A stretch of DNA of 64,000 nucleotides from Pseudomonas citri (GCF_025336485.1 NZ_JAODAB010000023.1:33615-97614); one strand, 5' to 3'. Shown: positions 8,620 through 16,792, counted from the first letter of the stretch. Notes: generated by a model from the letters alone, not told the origin. Translations and numbers: made by a program.

Positions 8620-9507
8620 ATGAGCGAGCCAGTCAGCCCTGTTCGTGTCGCAGTGGTGCAATTCGACCCTCAGGTCGGTACAAAAAATCGTGAGGAAAAT
8701 TTGCAGCACAGCCTCGCGCTGGCCTTTGAGGCGGTGAGCGGTGGGGCGAACCTCATCGTTTTGCCCGAGCTATCCAATACCGGTTACTTCTTCACCAACC
8801 GCCAGGATGCGTTCGAGCACTCGGAATCAATCCCTGACGGGCAGAGCGTGCAGGCCTGGATGGATTTCGCCCGCCAGCACAAGGTTTACCTGGTGGCCGG
8901 CTTGACCGAGCGTGACGGCGCGCGGCTCTTCAACACGGGCGTGCTGGTGGGGCCCGACGGCTTTATCGGCAAGTATCGAAAAGCGCATTTGTGGAACCTG
9001 GAAAAACTCTGGTTCACACCGGGGGACCTGGGCTTTCCGGTGTTCGACACCCCGATAGGCCGCATAGGTCTGTTGATCTGCTGGGACATCTGGTTTCCGG
9101 AGGTGCCACGGATTCTCAGCCAACAAGGCGCAGACATTATCTGCAGCCTGAACAACTGGGTCTGGACGCCCGCACCGCTGTTCGATGACGCCGGCAAATG
9201 CATGGCCTCCTACCTGACAATGACAGCAGCGCATGTAAACAACGTATTCATCGCTGCGGCAAGCCGGATTGGAGAAGAGCGTGACGCCCGCTACCTGGGC
9301 TGCTCGCTGATCGCCGGTACCAACGGCTGGCCGATCGGTCCCGTGGCCTCCGCCGACCAACAGGAAATTCTTTTCGCCGATATAGACCTGACCAGTTCCC
9401 GTAGCGCGGCCATCTGGAACAACCTGAATGACCTGCACCGCGATCGCCGAGCCGATCTTTACGACCAGATGCTCGGTTACACCCAGCACCCTTGCCTGCC
9501 GCGCTGA
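8620..9507 (+). CDS. Nitrilase-superfamily amidase (carbon-nitrogen hydrolase)
   Basis: The protein has 295 residues. The nitrilase-superfamily catalytic triad is visible as Glu50 in IVLPELSNTGYFF, Lys121 in GKYRKAHLW and Cys154 in GLLICWDIWFPE. Such enzymes hydrolyse amides, nitriles or carbamoyl compounds; the lysine pathway member DavA hydrolyses 5-aminovaleramide made by a flavin monooxygenase. The location after an amide-forming monooxygenase supports an amidase role here, producing a carboxylic acid and ammonia. ATG 8620 is preferred because AGAGG lies about 8 nt upstream and the conserved RVAVVQFDPQVG starts right after it. An upstream ATG at 8570 would add 17 residues. The gap to the monooxygenase is 198 bp; the next gene starts 15 bp after the stop. 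Confidence 0.85.
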   Translation: MSEPVSPVRVAVVQFDPQVGTKNREENLQHSLALAFEAVSGGANLIVLPELSNTGYFFTNRQDAFEHSESIPDGQSVQAWMDFARQHKVYLVAGLTERDGARLFNTGVLVGPDGFIGKYRKAHLWNLEKLWFTPGDLGFPVFDTPIGRIGLLICWDIWFPEVPRILSQQGADIICSLNNWVWTPAPLFDDAGKCMASYLTMTAAHVNNVFIAAASRIGEERDARYLGCSLIAGTNGWPIGPVASADQQEILFADIDLTSSRSAAIWNNLNDLHRDRRADLYDQMLGYTQHPCLPR

Positions 9508-9522
9508 TAAGGGGGCTATTCA

Positions 9523-10734
9523 ATGGAAACCACAAGCGAAAAGCCCCAACAACGCCTGCATGCCGCCCGATCGCCACTGGATATCGCCATCATCGTGCTG
9601 ATGCTCGGCGCGATATTGCTGGTGATCTGGCTTTCATTCACCAACCGTTCTTCCTGGCCTGCCCACTGGCCGGACTACAGCCACATGGTGTCGAACCTGC
9701 CCGGGCCCAGTGCCTGGTTACGCTGGGTACTGGGCGACATCAGTGAGGTTGCATTCTATAAACATGAATTCGCCTCCCTTGGACTGCTCGCCGGCGCTTA
9801 TCTGGCTTACCGGGCCAATCGGACGGGAAAAGCCTGGCAAGGCTTTTCCATCTGCTACGGCAGCGGTTTATGGCCGTGGCTCGTCACCAGCTCATTGCTT
9901 GGGCTCTTGCTGAGCAACCTGATCTGGGGGTGGACCGTGACCGCCACGTCCTGGCAGCCCACCTTTGCCGCCTTCGTTTCATTGCCGGCGGCGATGGTGC
10001 TGATGTTCGGTGGCGGCTGGAAGGTCACGATCAATGGCGCGATCATGGGCGCCCTGCTCGTTACCCCGGCGTGTTTGTTGTTCGTCAACTACGTCTGCAA
10101 TCCACTCGGATTGCCGGTCGTGATCGGCAACGTCTCGGGAATGGCGGTGGCCAGCGTCATTGCATTTCTGCTCTGCCGCTATCTGCCGTTCCTCGTAAAG
10201 TCGCAGGCTGACGCGAAACCCTCCGAGCCGCCACCGGCCCCCGCCGCCACCAAGACTCCTGACTATGGCGTCGTCTGGAGCCTGCGCCGGGTCCTGGCGG
10301 ACTTTTCAGAAGCGCCGTTCTTCGGCAATGAATGGGCCAGCCTCGGCCTGATCGCGGGTGCGTTGCTGGCTTATGCCTTGAGTCCGCTGAGCCCGGCGTA
10401 CGGCTCGGGCCTGCTGCTCCAGCTGATCGGCGCACAAGCGTTGACCTCGGCGCTGGGCGTGGTGATCTGGCGCCGCCAGTGGATGTTACGTGGATGGTAT
10501 CCCACCTACATTCCGTTGGTGTCCGTGGTCCCGGCGGCGGTCTTGACCTACGGTGGCAGTTGGCAGGTGATTGCTTCAAGCGCCCTGCTGGGCGCATTGA
10601 TAGCGCCACCGCTGGCCTGCGCAATCGCCAAGCGCTTACCGGCCGACATGCACGGTTTCATCGCGAACGTCCTGTCCATGGCCATCAGCACCTTGCTCAT
10701 CATTCCGTCCATTGGTCTTCTGATCGCCGAGTGA
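9523..10734 (+). CDS. Polytopic membrane protein with internal duplication, unknown function
   Basis: The 403-residue protein is very hydrophobic and built from two related halves. Each half shows, in order, a D(I/F)SE..F...E(F/W)ASLGL(L/I)AGA element, a YGSGL helix, a PTF/PTY-(I/F)..VSxxPAAx(V/L) helix with a following GG(G/S)W(K/Q)V motif, a GALL/GALI-xxP helix, and a final N(V)xxMA helix. The halves span about 55-225 and 250-400, joined by a Pro/Ala-rich linker. An N-terminal helix (about 18-38) precedes them. The design suggests a transporter formed by gene duplication, but I do not recognise the family. It is tightly linked to the amidase (15 bp, AAGGGGG ribosome site) and followed by an asparaginase, so uptake of an amide or amino-acid substrate is plausible. 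Confidence 0.75.
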   Translation: METTSEKPQQRLHAARSPLDIAIIVLMLGAILLVIWLSFTNRSSWPAHWPDYSHMVSNLPGPSAWLRWVLGDISEVAFYKHEFASLGLLAGAYLAYRANRTGKAWQGFSICYGSGLWPWLVTSSLLGLLLSNLIWGWTVTATSWQPTFAAFVSLPAAMVLMFGGGWKVTINGAIMGALLVTPACLLFVNYVCNPLGLPVVIGNVSGMAVASVIAFLLCRYLPFLVKSQADAKPSEPPPAPAATKTPDYGVVWSLRRVLADFSEAPFFGNEWASLGLIAGALLAYALSPLSPAYGSGLLLQLIGAQALTSALGVVIWRRQWMLRGWYPTYIPLVSVVPAAVLTYGGSWQVIASSALLGALIAPPLACAIAKRLPADMHGFIANVLSMAISTLLIIPSIGLLIAE

Positions 10735-10749
10735 TCCTGCCACCCGATG

Positions 10750-10779
10750 GCTGTACCGCACCCTTGAGGTCGGTACAGC
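10750..10779 (+). promoter_or_regulatory. Intercistronic perfect hairpin before the asparaginase gene
   Basis: GCTGTACCG (10750-10758) and CGGTACAGC (10771-10779) form a 9-bp perfect stem with a 12-nt loop. No T tract follows, so it is not a standard terminator. It could be an RNA processing or stability element, or an operator. Confidence 0.5.
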
Positions 10780-10806
10780 TATCGCATTCCTATAACGAGG
10801 TATCCC

Positions 10807-11799
10807 ATGTACTTGCCCAAACTGGCCATCGCGTCCCTCGGCGGTACCGTGAGCATGCAGTCCCAGGCCAACGGCGAAGGCATCGTCCCGACCGTCAGGA
10901 GCGACGGCCTGCTGGCTTCGGTACCGGAATTGAAGACGCTGGCCCACGTCGCCGCTGACACCCTCGGGATGCTGCCCAGCGCCTCACTGACCTTCGAGTT
11001 TCTGTTGAGCGTTCTGTGGTGGGCGAATCGCCAAGTCGAGCAAGGTGCCGTCGGTGTGGTCATCACCCAAGGCACCGACACACTGGAAGAAACCGCCACG
11101 TTTCTTGACCTTCTGTGGAACCACGACGAACCGTTGGTGCTGACCGGCGCCATGCGTTCGGCAACCGAGGCCGGGGCCGACGGGCCGGCGAACCTGTTGG
11201 ACGCTTGCCGGGTCGGCTTGGCCAGGAACAGCCGTGGACGCGGCGCTCAAGTGGTGATGAACGGCCAGATTCATCCGGCGCGCGCTGTTCGCAAGACCGA
11301 TTCGATGGCGTTGCAGGCGTTTACGTCGCCAATCGTGGGCCCGGTCGGTTTGCTGGTGGAAGGTACCGTTCACTATCTGCGCCCCCCACAACAACGCACC
11401 GTACTGCCCGTACCGCAACAAACGACACAGGCCGTGGCCCTGCTACAAGCGTCACTGTCGGCCGACACGCTGCTGCTGAAAAACATTCTTGCGCTGGGCT
11501 ACGACGGGCTGGTCATCGAAGCCTTCGGCGCAGGACACCTTTGTGCCACCTGGGCTGAGGCGATCGATGCCATTGCTCAAAAGATCCCGGTCATTATTGC
11601 AACGCGTTGCGGGTCCGGCTCCACGGCCAGTTCAACCTATGGCTTTATCGGTGGAGAGATGGATCTGATACGGCGAGGCGCGTCGATGGCTGGCTTCACC
11701 TGCCCACGCAAAGCCCGGATGCTCTTGTGGCTGCTGATTGGCTGCCACCGCGAGGGAGATTTGGCTCGCTATCTTAAAGAAGACGCCTGGCTTCACTGA
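10807..11799 (+). CDS. Asparaginase/glutaminase family amidohydrolase
   Basis: The protein has 330 residues of the bacterial L-asparaginase family, which releases ammonia from asparagine or glutamine. Both catalytic groups are present: Thr14 in SLGGTVSM, then Thr90-Asp91 in ITQGTDTLEET and Lys163 in ARAVRKTDS. The signature LTGAMRSATEAGADGPANL follows. The second motif reads QGTD instead of the usual HGTD. The N-terminus has no signal peptide, so the enzyme is probably cytoplasmic. It ends a probable cluster with an amide-forming monooxygenase and an amidase, 72 bp after the membrane-protein gene. A relaxed or different amide substrate is possible. Confidence 0.9.
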   Translation: MYLPKLAIASLGGTVSMQSQANGEGIVPTVRSDGLLASVPELKTLAHVAADTLGMLPSASLTFEFLLSVLWWANRQVEQGAVGVVITQGTDTLEETATFLDLLWNHDEPLVLTGAMRSATEAGADGPANLLDACRVGLARNSRGRGAQVVMNGQIHPARAVRKTDSMALQAFTSPIVGPVGLLVEGTVHYLRPPQQRTVLPVPQQTTQAVALLQASLSADTLLLKNILALGYDGLVIEAFGAGHLCATWAEAIDAIAQKIPVIIATRCGSGSTASSTYGFIGGEMDLIRRGASMAGFTCPRKARMLLWLLIGCHREGDLARYLKEDAWLH

Positions 11800-11806
11800 G
11801 CCCAGT

Positions 11807-11833
11807 AAAAAAGGCCTGCAATCGCAGGCCTTT
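11807..11833 (-). terminator. Terminator between asparaginase gene and zapE
   Basis: AAGGCCTGC/GCAGGCCTT stem with a 4-nt loop. The minus-strand copy is followed by six T and serves zapE; the plus-strand T run is short, so it may also weakly end the asparaginase transcript. Confidence 0.8.
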
Positions 11834-11845
11834 GCTCCGAATCCC

Positions 11846-12940
11846 CTACGGCTTGTGCGCCCGTGCCAGGAATTCGTGGGATTGCATTTCCAGCAAGCGA
11901 CTCAAGGTCCGCTGGAATTCGAACGTCAGGCGACCGCCGGTGTAGAGGTCCTTGAGTTCGACTTCGGCCGAGATGATCAGCTTCACGTTGCGGTCGTAGA
12001 ACTCGTCGACCATGTTGATGAAGCGGCGGGCGATGTCGTCGGTGGTAACGCTCATCTGTTCCACGTTGCTGAGCAACACGGCGTGGAAAATCTTGCCCAG
12101 TTCGATGTAGTCGTTCTGGCTGCGCGGGCCGTCGCACAGGTCGCGGAAGTCGAACCAGGCGACGTCGTCACAGGTACGGATGGCACGAATCTCGCGGTTT
12201 TCGATGATCAGCACATCGCTTTCGACAGCCAGGGCGCATTCCGGGCTCAGGGCGCGGAAGCTCTTGCGCAGGCTCTCTTCGGCGGCGGCATCCAGGGGAA
12301 AGTGGAACAGCTCCGCTTGTTCGAGGTGGCGCAGGCGGTAGTCGACGCCACTGTCGACGTTGACGATCTCGGTGTGCTCCTTGATCAGCGCAATGGCCGG
12401 CAGGAAACGCGCCCGTTGCAAGCCGTCCTTGTACAGGCCGTCCGGCACGATGTTCGAGGTGGCGACCAGGGTCACGCCGTTCTTGAACAACTCTTCCATC
12501 AAGGTGCCGAGGATCATGGCGTCGGTGATGTCGGAGACAAAGAACTCATCGAAGCAGATCACCCGCGTTTCGCTGGCAAAACGCTTGGCAATGATGGTCA
12601 GCGGGTTCTTCTCGCCACCCAGGGTCTTCATTTCTTCGTGCACACGCTTCATGAAGCGGTGGAAGTGCGTCCGGGTCTTTTCCTTGAACGGCAACGCTTC
12701 GAAGAACGTGTCCACCAGGTAGGTCTTGCCACGGCCTACGCCGCCCCAGAAATACAAACCTTTGACCGGCCCCTGGTCTTTTTTACCGAACAGTTTGCCC
12801 AACAGGCCCGGCTTGTTGTTCGACGCGGCGACCAGGTCGTCGTACAGGCGCTGCAAATGGCGCACCGCCGTTTCCTGGGCGGCGTCGTGGAAGAACTCCG
12901 GGCGTTTCAGATCAGCTTGATATCGTTCTAGGGGCGTCAT
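11846..12940 (-). CDS. zapE: Cell division ATPase ZapE (AFG1-like)
   Basis: ZapE is an AFG1-family AAA-type ATPase that associates with the Z-ring. The protein has 364 residues. Walker A is GGVGRGKT at 66-73, Walker B ICFDEFF ends near Asp131-Glu132, and the conserved ATSNIVPDGLYKDGLQRARFLP sensor region follows. ATG 12940 (MTPLERYQAD) is used because homologues begin there; a TTG four codons upstream is the alternative. It lies downstream of trpS but behind that gene's terminator, so it probably has its own promoter. Confidence 0.92.
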   Translation of the reverse strand: MTPLERYQADLKRPEFFHDAAQETAVRHLQRLYDDLVAASNNKPGLLGKLFGKKDQGPVKGLYFWGGVGRGKTYLVDTFFEALPFKEKTRTHFHRFMKRVHEEMKTLGGEKNPLTIIAKRFASETRVICFDEFFVSDITDAMILGTLMEELFKNGVTLVATSNIVPDGLYKDGLQRARFLPAIALIKEHTEIVNVDSGVDYRLRHLEQAELFHFPLDAAAEESLRKSFRALSPECALAVESDVLIIENREIRAIRTCDDVAWFDFRDLCDGPRSQNDYIELGKIFHAVLLSNVEQMSVTTDDIARRFINMVDEFYDRNVKLIISAEVELKDLYTGGRLTFEFQRTLSRLLEMQSHEFLARAHKP

Positions 12941-12958
12941 ATTCGTTAGCAAGGCAAC

Positions 12959-12988
12959 AAAAACGGGCCGTCACTTTAGCGACGGCCC
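12959..12988 (-). terminator. Rho-independent terminator of trpS
   Basis: GGGCCGTC/GACGGCCC stem with an 8-nt loop, followed on the minus strand by GTTTTTG. A second weaker hairpin (ATCGGCC/GGCCGAT) lies nearer the trpS stop. Confidence 0.8.
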
Positions 12989-13043
12989 TGGGGAATGGCA
13001 ATCGGCCTTTATTCGGGCCGATGATCGGAAATACAGGGTTGGA

Positions 13044-14399
13044 TCAGTCCTGGGCAGGCGTGAGGACCACACGCAATGCGTCGATGGCAGCCTCCCTGGC
13101 ATCGCTGTTGGCGAACGCCGGGCTGTCCGCTACACACTCTTCGCCCAGCCAGACGCTGAAACCCGACTCGCTGCTGCGCACATCCAATGGCTGGCCGGAT
13201 TGCAGTTGCTTGGTGACCTGGCCTGCCGCCTTGCCATCGGCAAAGTGGCGAGACAGCAACAGTTGTTCACCGTCGGCCGACAACAGCCGGAAGCGGAAAC
13301 TGCCATCGTCTTCGCGGAAGCTGACAAAACGCGCGGTTTTCGCAGCTTTCTTCTTGGTGGTCGCGGTCACTGGCGCCTGGGCCACGAAAGAGCGCAAGCC
13401 CACTGCTTCACGCAGCTCGTTGAGGAACGGCGTCGCCACCGCACGGGCCTTTTTCGCGCCGTGTTGCAGGATGTCTTCCAGGTCCGCCGGGCGCTCGATC
13501 AACTGGTGGTAACGCTCGCGGGATTCGCCCAGCTGGCTGTCGAGCAGTTGGAACAGGCGGCTCTTGGCTTCGCCCCAACCCAGGCCTTGCAGCAATTCAC
13601 TGCGGAACTCAGCGGACTGTTCGGCAGTGGCGAAGGCCTGGAACAGGGTAAACAGGTGCGAGTTGTCCGGGTCCTTGGCTTCGCCTGGCGCGCGGGAGTC
13701 GGTGACGATCCGCGAGATGGCGTCCTTCATGTCCTTGGCGCTACTGAACAACGGGATGGTGTTGTCGTAGCTCTTGGACATTTTGCGGCCATCGAGGCCC
13801 GGCAGCGTGGCGACGCTTTCCTCGATCAGCGCCTCGGGCATGGTGAAGAACTCCTTGCCCTGGCCGAACAGGTGGTTGAAACGCTGGCCGATGTCGCGGG
13901 CCATTTCCACGTGCTGGATCTGGTCGCGACCGACCGGCACCTTGTGGGCGTTGAACATCAGGATGTCGGCAGCCATCAGCACCGGGTAGCTGTACAGGCC
14001 CATGGTGATGCCGGCATCCGGGTCTTCGCCATTTTCGACATTCTTGTCCACTGACGCCTTGTAGGCGTGGGCACGGTTGAGCAAACCCTTGGCGGCGACG
14101 CAGGTCAACAGCCAGGTCAGTTCCGGGATCTCGGGGATATCGGACTGGCGATAAAAAGTCACTCGATCCACATCCAGGCCACCGGCCAGCCAGGTCGCGG
14201 CAATTTCCAGGCGCGAACGCTGGATGCGCAGCGGGTCATCGCACTTGATCAGGGCGTGGTAGTCGGCGAGGAAATAGAACGAGTCGGCGTTGCTGTCGCG
14301 GCTGGCGAGGATCGCCGGACGGATGGCGCCGGCATAGTTGCCCAAGTGCGGAGTGCCGGTGGTGGTGATGCCGGTCAGGATGCGGGTACGAGTCGTCAT
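13044..14399 (-). CDS. trpS: Tryptophanyl-tRNA synthetase with C-terminal extension
   Basis: This class I aminoacyl-tRNA synthetase charges tRNA-Trp. The HIGH-type motif is PHLGN in TGTPHLGNYAG and the KMSKS loop is GRKMSKSYDN. The protein has 451 residues, whereas the usual bacterial TrpS has about 330. The core ends near residue 335. Residues 336-451 add a Lys-rich linker (TTKKKAAK) and a domain whose segment GSFRFRLLSADGEQLLLSR resembles YegP/DUF1508 repeats. I believe other pseudomonads share this longer form. The hydrolase gene upstream ends 24 bp before the start, so they may be co-transcribed. Confidence 0.96.
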   Translation of the reverse strand: MTTRTRILTGITTTGTPHLGNYAGAIRPAILASRDSNADSFYFLADYHALIKCDDPLRIQRSRLEIAATWLAGGLDVDRVTFYRQSDIPEIPELTWLLTCVAAKGLLNRAHAYKASVDKNVENGEDPDAGITMGLYSYPVLMAADILMFNAHKVPVGRDQIQHVEMARDIGQRFNHLFGQGKEFFTMPEALIEESVATLPGLDGRKMSKSYDNTIPLFSSAKDMKDAISRIVTDSRAPGEAKDPDNSHLFTLFQAFATAEQSAEFRSELLQGLGWGEAKSRLFQLLDSQLGESRERYHQLIERPADLEDILQHGAKKARAVATPFLNELREAVGLRSFVAQAPVTATTKKKAAKTARFVSFREDDGSFRFRLLSADGEQLLLSRHFADGKAAGQVTKQLQSGQPLDVRSSESGFSVWLGEECVADSPAFANSDAREAAIDALRVVLTPAQD

Positions 14400-14423
14400 G
14401 GGTTATCGCTTGTCAGACTGCTG

Positions 14424-15053
14424 TCAATTCGAGAGGCGCGGCAGGATCAGATCCTTGAGATCGGTCAGCTTGCCATGGAAAAAGTGTCCGCATTCTGCCA
14501 CTTTCAGCAGCTCATGGGGGCGCTGGAGCGTGTCGGACCATTGGTAAACCAACTGCGGATCGATCACTTCGTCGGTTTCCGGCTGGATCACGGTCAATTC
14601 GCCGTGCATCGGCAAGGGCGCTTGTGCGTCCAGGCGCATCACCGCTGGGGCCACCATGAACAGGTGCTTGAGCGACTGGCCCTGGGCCTCCAGCCGACCA
14701 CCCAGGGTCGCTGCCACGAATCCGCCGAAGGAAAAACCGAAGAGGGTCAGGGGCAAGTGCGGGTATTTTTCGCGCAGCCATGCGGCCGCAGCCTGGGCAT
14801 CGTCCACTTCGCCAGTGCCCATGTCATGGCTGCCGGCACTGGTGCCGACACCACGATAATTGAAACGCAACGTAACCAGCCCGGCATCGCGGGCGGTGCG
14901 CTGAAGGGTCGAGACCACTTTGTTGAGCATGGTCCCGCCTTGCACCGGGTTGGGATGGCAGATCAGTGCCAGGCCACGGGGGGCCTCGCTGTCCAGGTAC
15001 AAGGCTTGCAATTGGCCCACCGGGCCGTCGATGACTACAGGGGTTTCGCGCAT
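14424..15053 (-). CDS. Small alpha/beta hydrolase
   Basis: The 209-residue protein matches the short alpha/beta hydrolase family (YfhR/dienelactone-like single-domain proteins). The nucleophile elbow GFSFGG places Ser108 as nucleophile. CHPNPVQGGTMLNKVV near residue 32 is the typical oxyanion region of this subfamily, and GHFFHGK near the C-terminus supplies the catalytic His. The substrate is unknown. ATG 15053 is preferred; an in-frame TTG lies two codons upstream. It is probably co-transcribed with trpS. Confidence 0.85.
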   Translation of the reverse strand: MRETPVVIDGPVGQLQALYLDSEAPRGLALICHPNPVQGGTMLNKVVSTLQRTARDAGLVTLRFNYRGVGTSAGSHDMGTGEVDDAQAAAAWLREKYPHLPLTLFGFSFGGFVAATLGGRLEAQGQSLKHLFMVAPAVMRLDAQAPLPMHGELTVIQPETDEVIDPQLVYQWSDTLQRPHELLKVAECGHFFHGKLTDLKDLILPRLSN

Positions 15054-15200
15054 AAGCAAGGGAAAGAACTCCGTGACCCCGAATAGGGTCGACTCGTCTA
15101 GCTAAAAGTCTGTGCCTGGCATGATTGCGATGTTCTCGCGGTATACAGCGCAGGTCCGAGCCGTTAACGTAAAGCAAAGCCGTTTATAGAGGAAGGACTC

Positions 15201-15635
15201 GTGGAACACTCGCTCTTAGTTTGGTTGTTGCCGACCCTTGCCCTGGTTGCCGGTGTCGCCATTGGTTTTCTGATTGCCCGACTGCTGCCTAACGCGGTGC
15301 CTAACAGCACGCAACGTCAGCTGGACGACATTCAGGAACGTTTCGACAGCTATCAGAATGAAGTGGTCACCCACTTCAACAGCACCGCAGCCCTGGTGAA
15401 GAAACTCACCCAGAGCTACCAGGACGTTCAGGAACATTTGTCCGAGGGCGCCAACCGCCTGGCCCTGGACGAACAGACTCGCCAACGCCTGCTGGCTGCA
15501 CTGCACGCCGACTCGGCGCAGGCAACCCGGGAACGCCTGACCCCGCCAAGGGATCAGGAACCACCTCGGGACTACGCCCCCAAGGCCCCGAATTCTCCCG
15601 GCATGCTCGATGAGCACTACGGTCTGAAGAAGTAA
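15201..15635 (+). CDS. zapG: ZapG/YhcB family inner-membrane protein (DUF1043)
   Basis: The protein has 144 residues. It has one N-terminal membrane helix (about 6-28, LVWLLPTLALVAGVAIGFLI), then a coiled-coil region (QLDDIQERFDSYQNEVVTHF...) and a Pro-rich tail ending LDEHYGLKK. This matches YhcB/ZapG, which links cell-envelope growth and division in gamma-proteobacteria. The start is GTG, placed by the strong AGAGGAAGGA ribosome site 6-8 nt before it. It is divergent from the hydrolase-trpS unit and ends in a strong terminator. Confidence 0.88.
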   Translation: MEHSLLVWLLPTLALVAGVAIGFLIARLLPNAVPNSTQRQLDDIQERFDSYQNEVVTHFNSTAALVKKLTQSYQDVQEHLSEGANRLALDEQTRQRLLAALHADSAQATRERLTPPRDQEPPRDYAPKAPNSPGMLDEHYGLKK

Positions 15636-15648
15636 ATTCCAGCGACAC

Positions 15649-15685
15649 AAAAGCCCGCCCGATCACCTGATCGGGCGGGCTTTTT
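15649..15685 (+). terminator. Rho-independent terminator of zapG
   Basis: A 15-bp perfect stem AAAAGCCCGCCCGAT/ATCGGGCGGGCTTTT with a 6-nt loop and T tract, just after the zapG stop. Confidence 0.9.
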
Positions 15686-15727
15686 CATGGGTTCGAGAAT
15701 CTTGCGGCAGAGCACCGACTCAGAGAG

Positions 15728-15832
15728 ATCGCTATCGCGAGCAGGCTCGCTCTCACAAAGGGTTGGGGTGCATGCAAAATCAGTGAACACCCTCGGATCC
15801 TGTGGGAGCTGAGCTTGCTCGCGATGACGGCG
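15728..15832. repeat. REP pair (REPIN-like) between zapG and the OmpA-like gene
   Basis: CTATCGCGAGCAGGCTCGCT at about 15730-15750 and GTGGGAGCTGAGCTTGCTCG at about 15802-15823 are two inverted copies of the common Pseudomonas REP with about 50 bp between them. The rest of the 15636-15941 gap holds only terminators. Confidence 0.65.
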
Positions 15833-15888
15833 GCACATCCAGCATCTCCATCCAAGGCAAACACCGTTGTGCCAAGTGGCTGGCTCCC

Positions 15889-15923
15889 AAAAAAATGGGG
15901 GCCATGTTTCCATGGCCCCCATT
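15889..15923 (-). terminator. Rho-independent terminator of the OmpA-like lipoprotein gene
   Basis: ATGGGGGCCATG/CATGGCCCCCAT, a 12-bp perfect stem with TTTC loop, followed on the minus strand by seven T. Confidence 0.85.
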
Positions 15924-15941
15924 TCATTTGCCTGCCGGACG

Positions 15942-16676
15942 TTATGGGTATTGCTGGTAAGTCTGCCCCTGCTGCGCCGGCGCCTGGTATTGCTGGCCCG
16001 GGATGGCCTTGAGGTTGACTTCGACACGACGGTTTTGCGCACGGCCATTGACGTCGGCGTTGCTCGCCACCGGGTTGTCCGGGCCGGCGCCACGGGCCGA
16101 CAGGTTGGCGCCGCTCACGCCCTGGGACGTCAGGTAAGTCGCCACGCTCTGGGCGCGACGCTGGGACAGGTCCATGTTGTGCTGGCGGCTGCCGGTGCTG
16201 TCGGTGTAACCGACGATCTCGATCTGGTTCTGGTTGAACTCCTTCAAGGAGTTGGCCAGGTTGTTCAGCGGCTGGTAGAAGCTGGAGGCGATGTTCGCCG
16301 AATCGGTGGCGAAGGTGATGTTGCCCGGCATGATCAGTTTGATCTGGTCACCCTGGCGTTGCACTTCGACGCCGGTATTGGCCATGCTCGCGCGCAGTTT
16401 CTTTTCCTGCTGGTCGGCGTAGTAGCCATAACCGGCCGCGGAAGCCCCCACCACCGCAGCGCCGATCAACGCACCCTTGCCACGGTTATCGTGGCTGATG
16501 GCGGCACCGACCAAGGCGCCGGCCAGGGCACCGAGGCCACCGTACTTGGCGGTCTTGCTCATGCCGGAGGAGTCCGTGGAGGCCTGGCCCTGGTTGTCAT
16601 AAGGGTTGGGCGAGGCGCAACCGGACAACAGGGCGACAGCGGTGGCGACAACGATCAAGCGACGCGAGGTGAACAT
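15942..16676 (-). CDS. OmpA family outer-membrane lipoprotein (YiaD-like)
   Basis: The 244-residue protein has a lipoprotein signal with lipobox LLSGC (Cys at residue 20). A Gly-rich membrane or glycine-zipper region follows (GGLGALAGALVGAAI, about 46-62, and GALIGAAVVGASAAGYGY). The C-terminal OmpA peptidoglycan-binding domain spans about 115-230, with NITFATDSANI, the TDSTG loop and the NRRVEV ending. It is predicted to anchor the outer membrane to peptidoglycan. AGGAG precedes ATG 16676. It is monocistronic, ended by its own terminator. Confidence 0.92.
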   Translation of the reverse strand: MFTSRRLIVVATAVALLSGCASPNPYDNQGQASTDSSGMSKTAKYGGLGALAGALVGAAISHDNRGKGALIGAAVVGASAAGYGYYADQQEKKLRASMANTGVEVQRQGDQIKLIMPGNITFATDSANIASSFYQPLNNLANSLKEFNQNQIEIVGYTDSTGSRQHNMDLSQRRAQSVATYLTSQGVSGANLSARGAGPDNPVASNADVNGRAQNRRVEVNLKAIPGQQYQAPAQQGQTYQQYP

Positions 16677-16792
16677 GGAGATGCTCCTGGTTTTTCAGTG
16701 TTATGCCAGGGCATAGGCTAGCTTCTCTGGCTCGCGTTGGAACGCGGCAATCGCCAAAAATTCCGTTACGCTGCGCCTCGCTCGAATCGATT

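Noticed and set aside
10807..11799. Asparaginase suspected to lack its catalytic lysine because DEPLVLTGAMR lacks the Lys of DKPVVMVGAMR
   Set aside because: The catalytic Lys162 of E. coli AnsB lies further on in GRDVTKT; its equivalent Lys163 is present in ARAVRKT.
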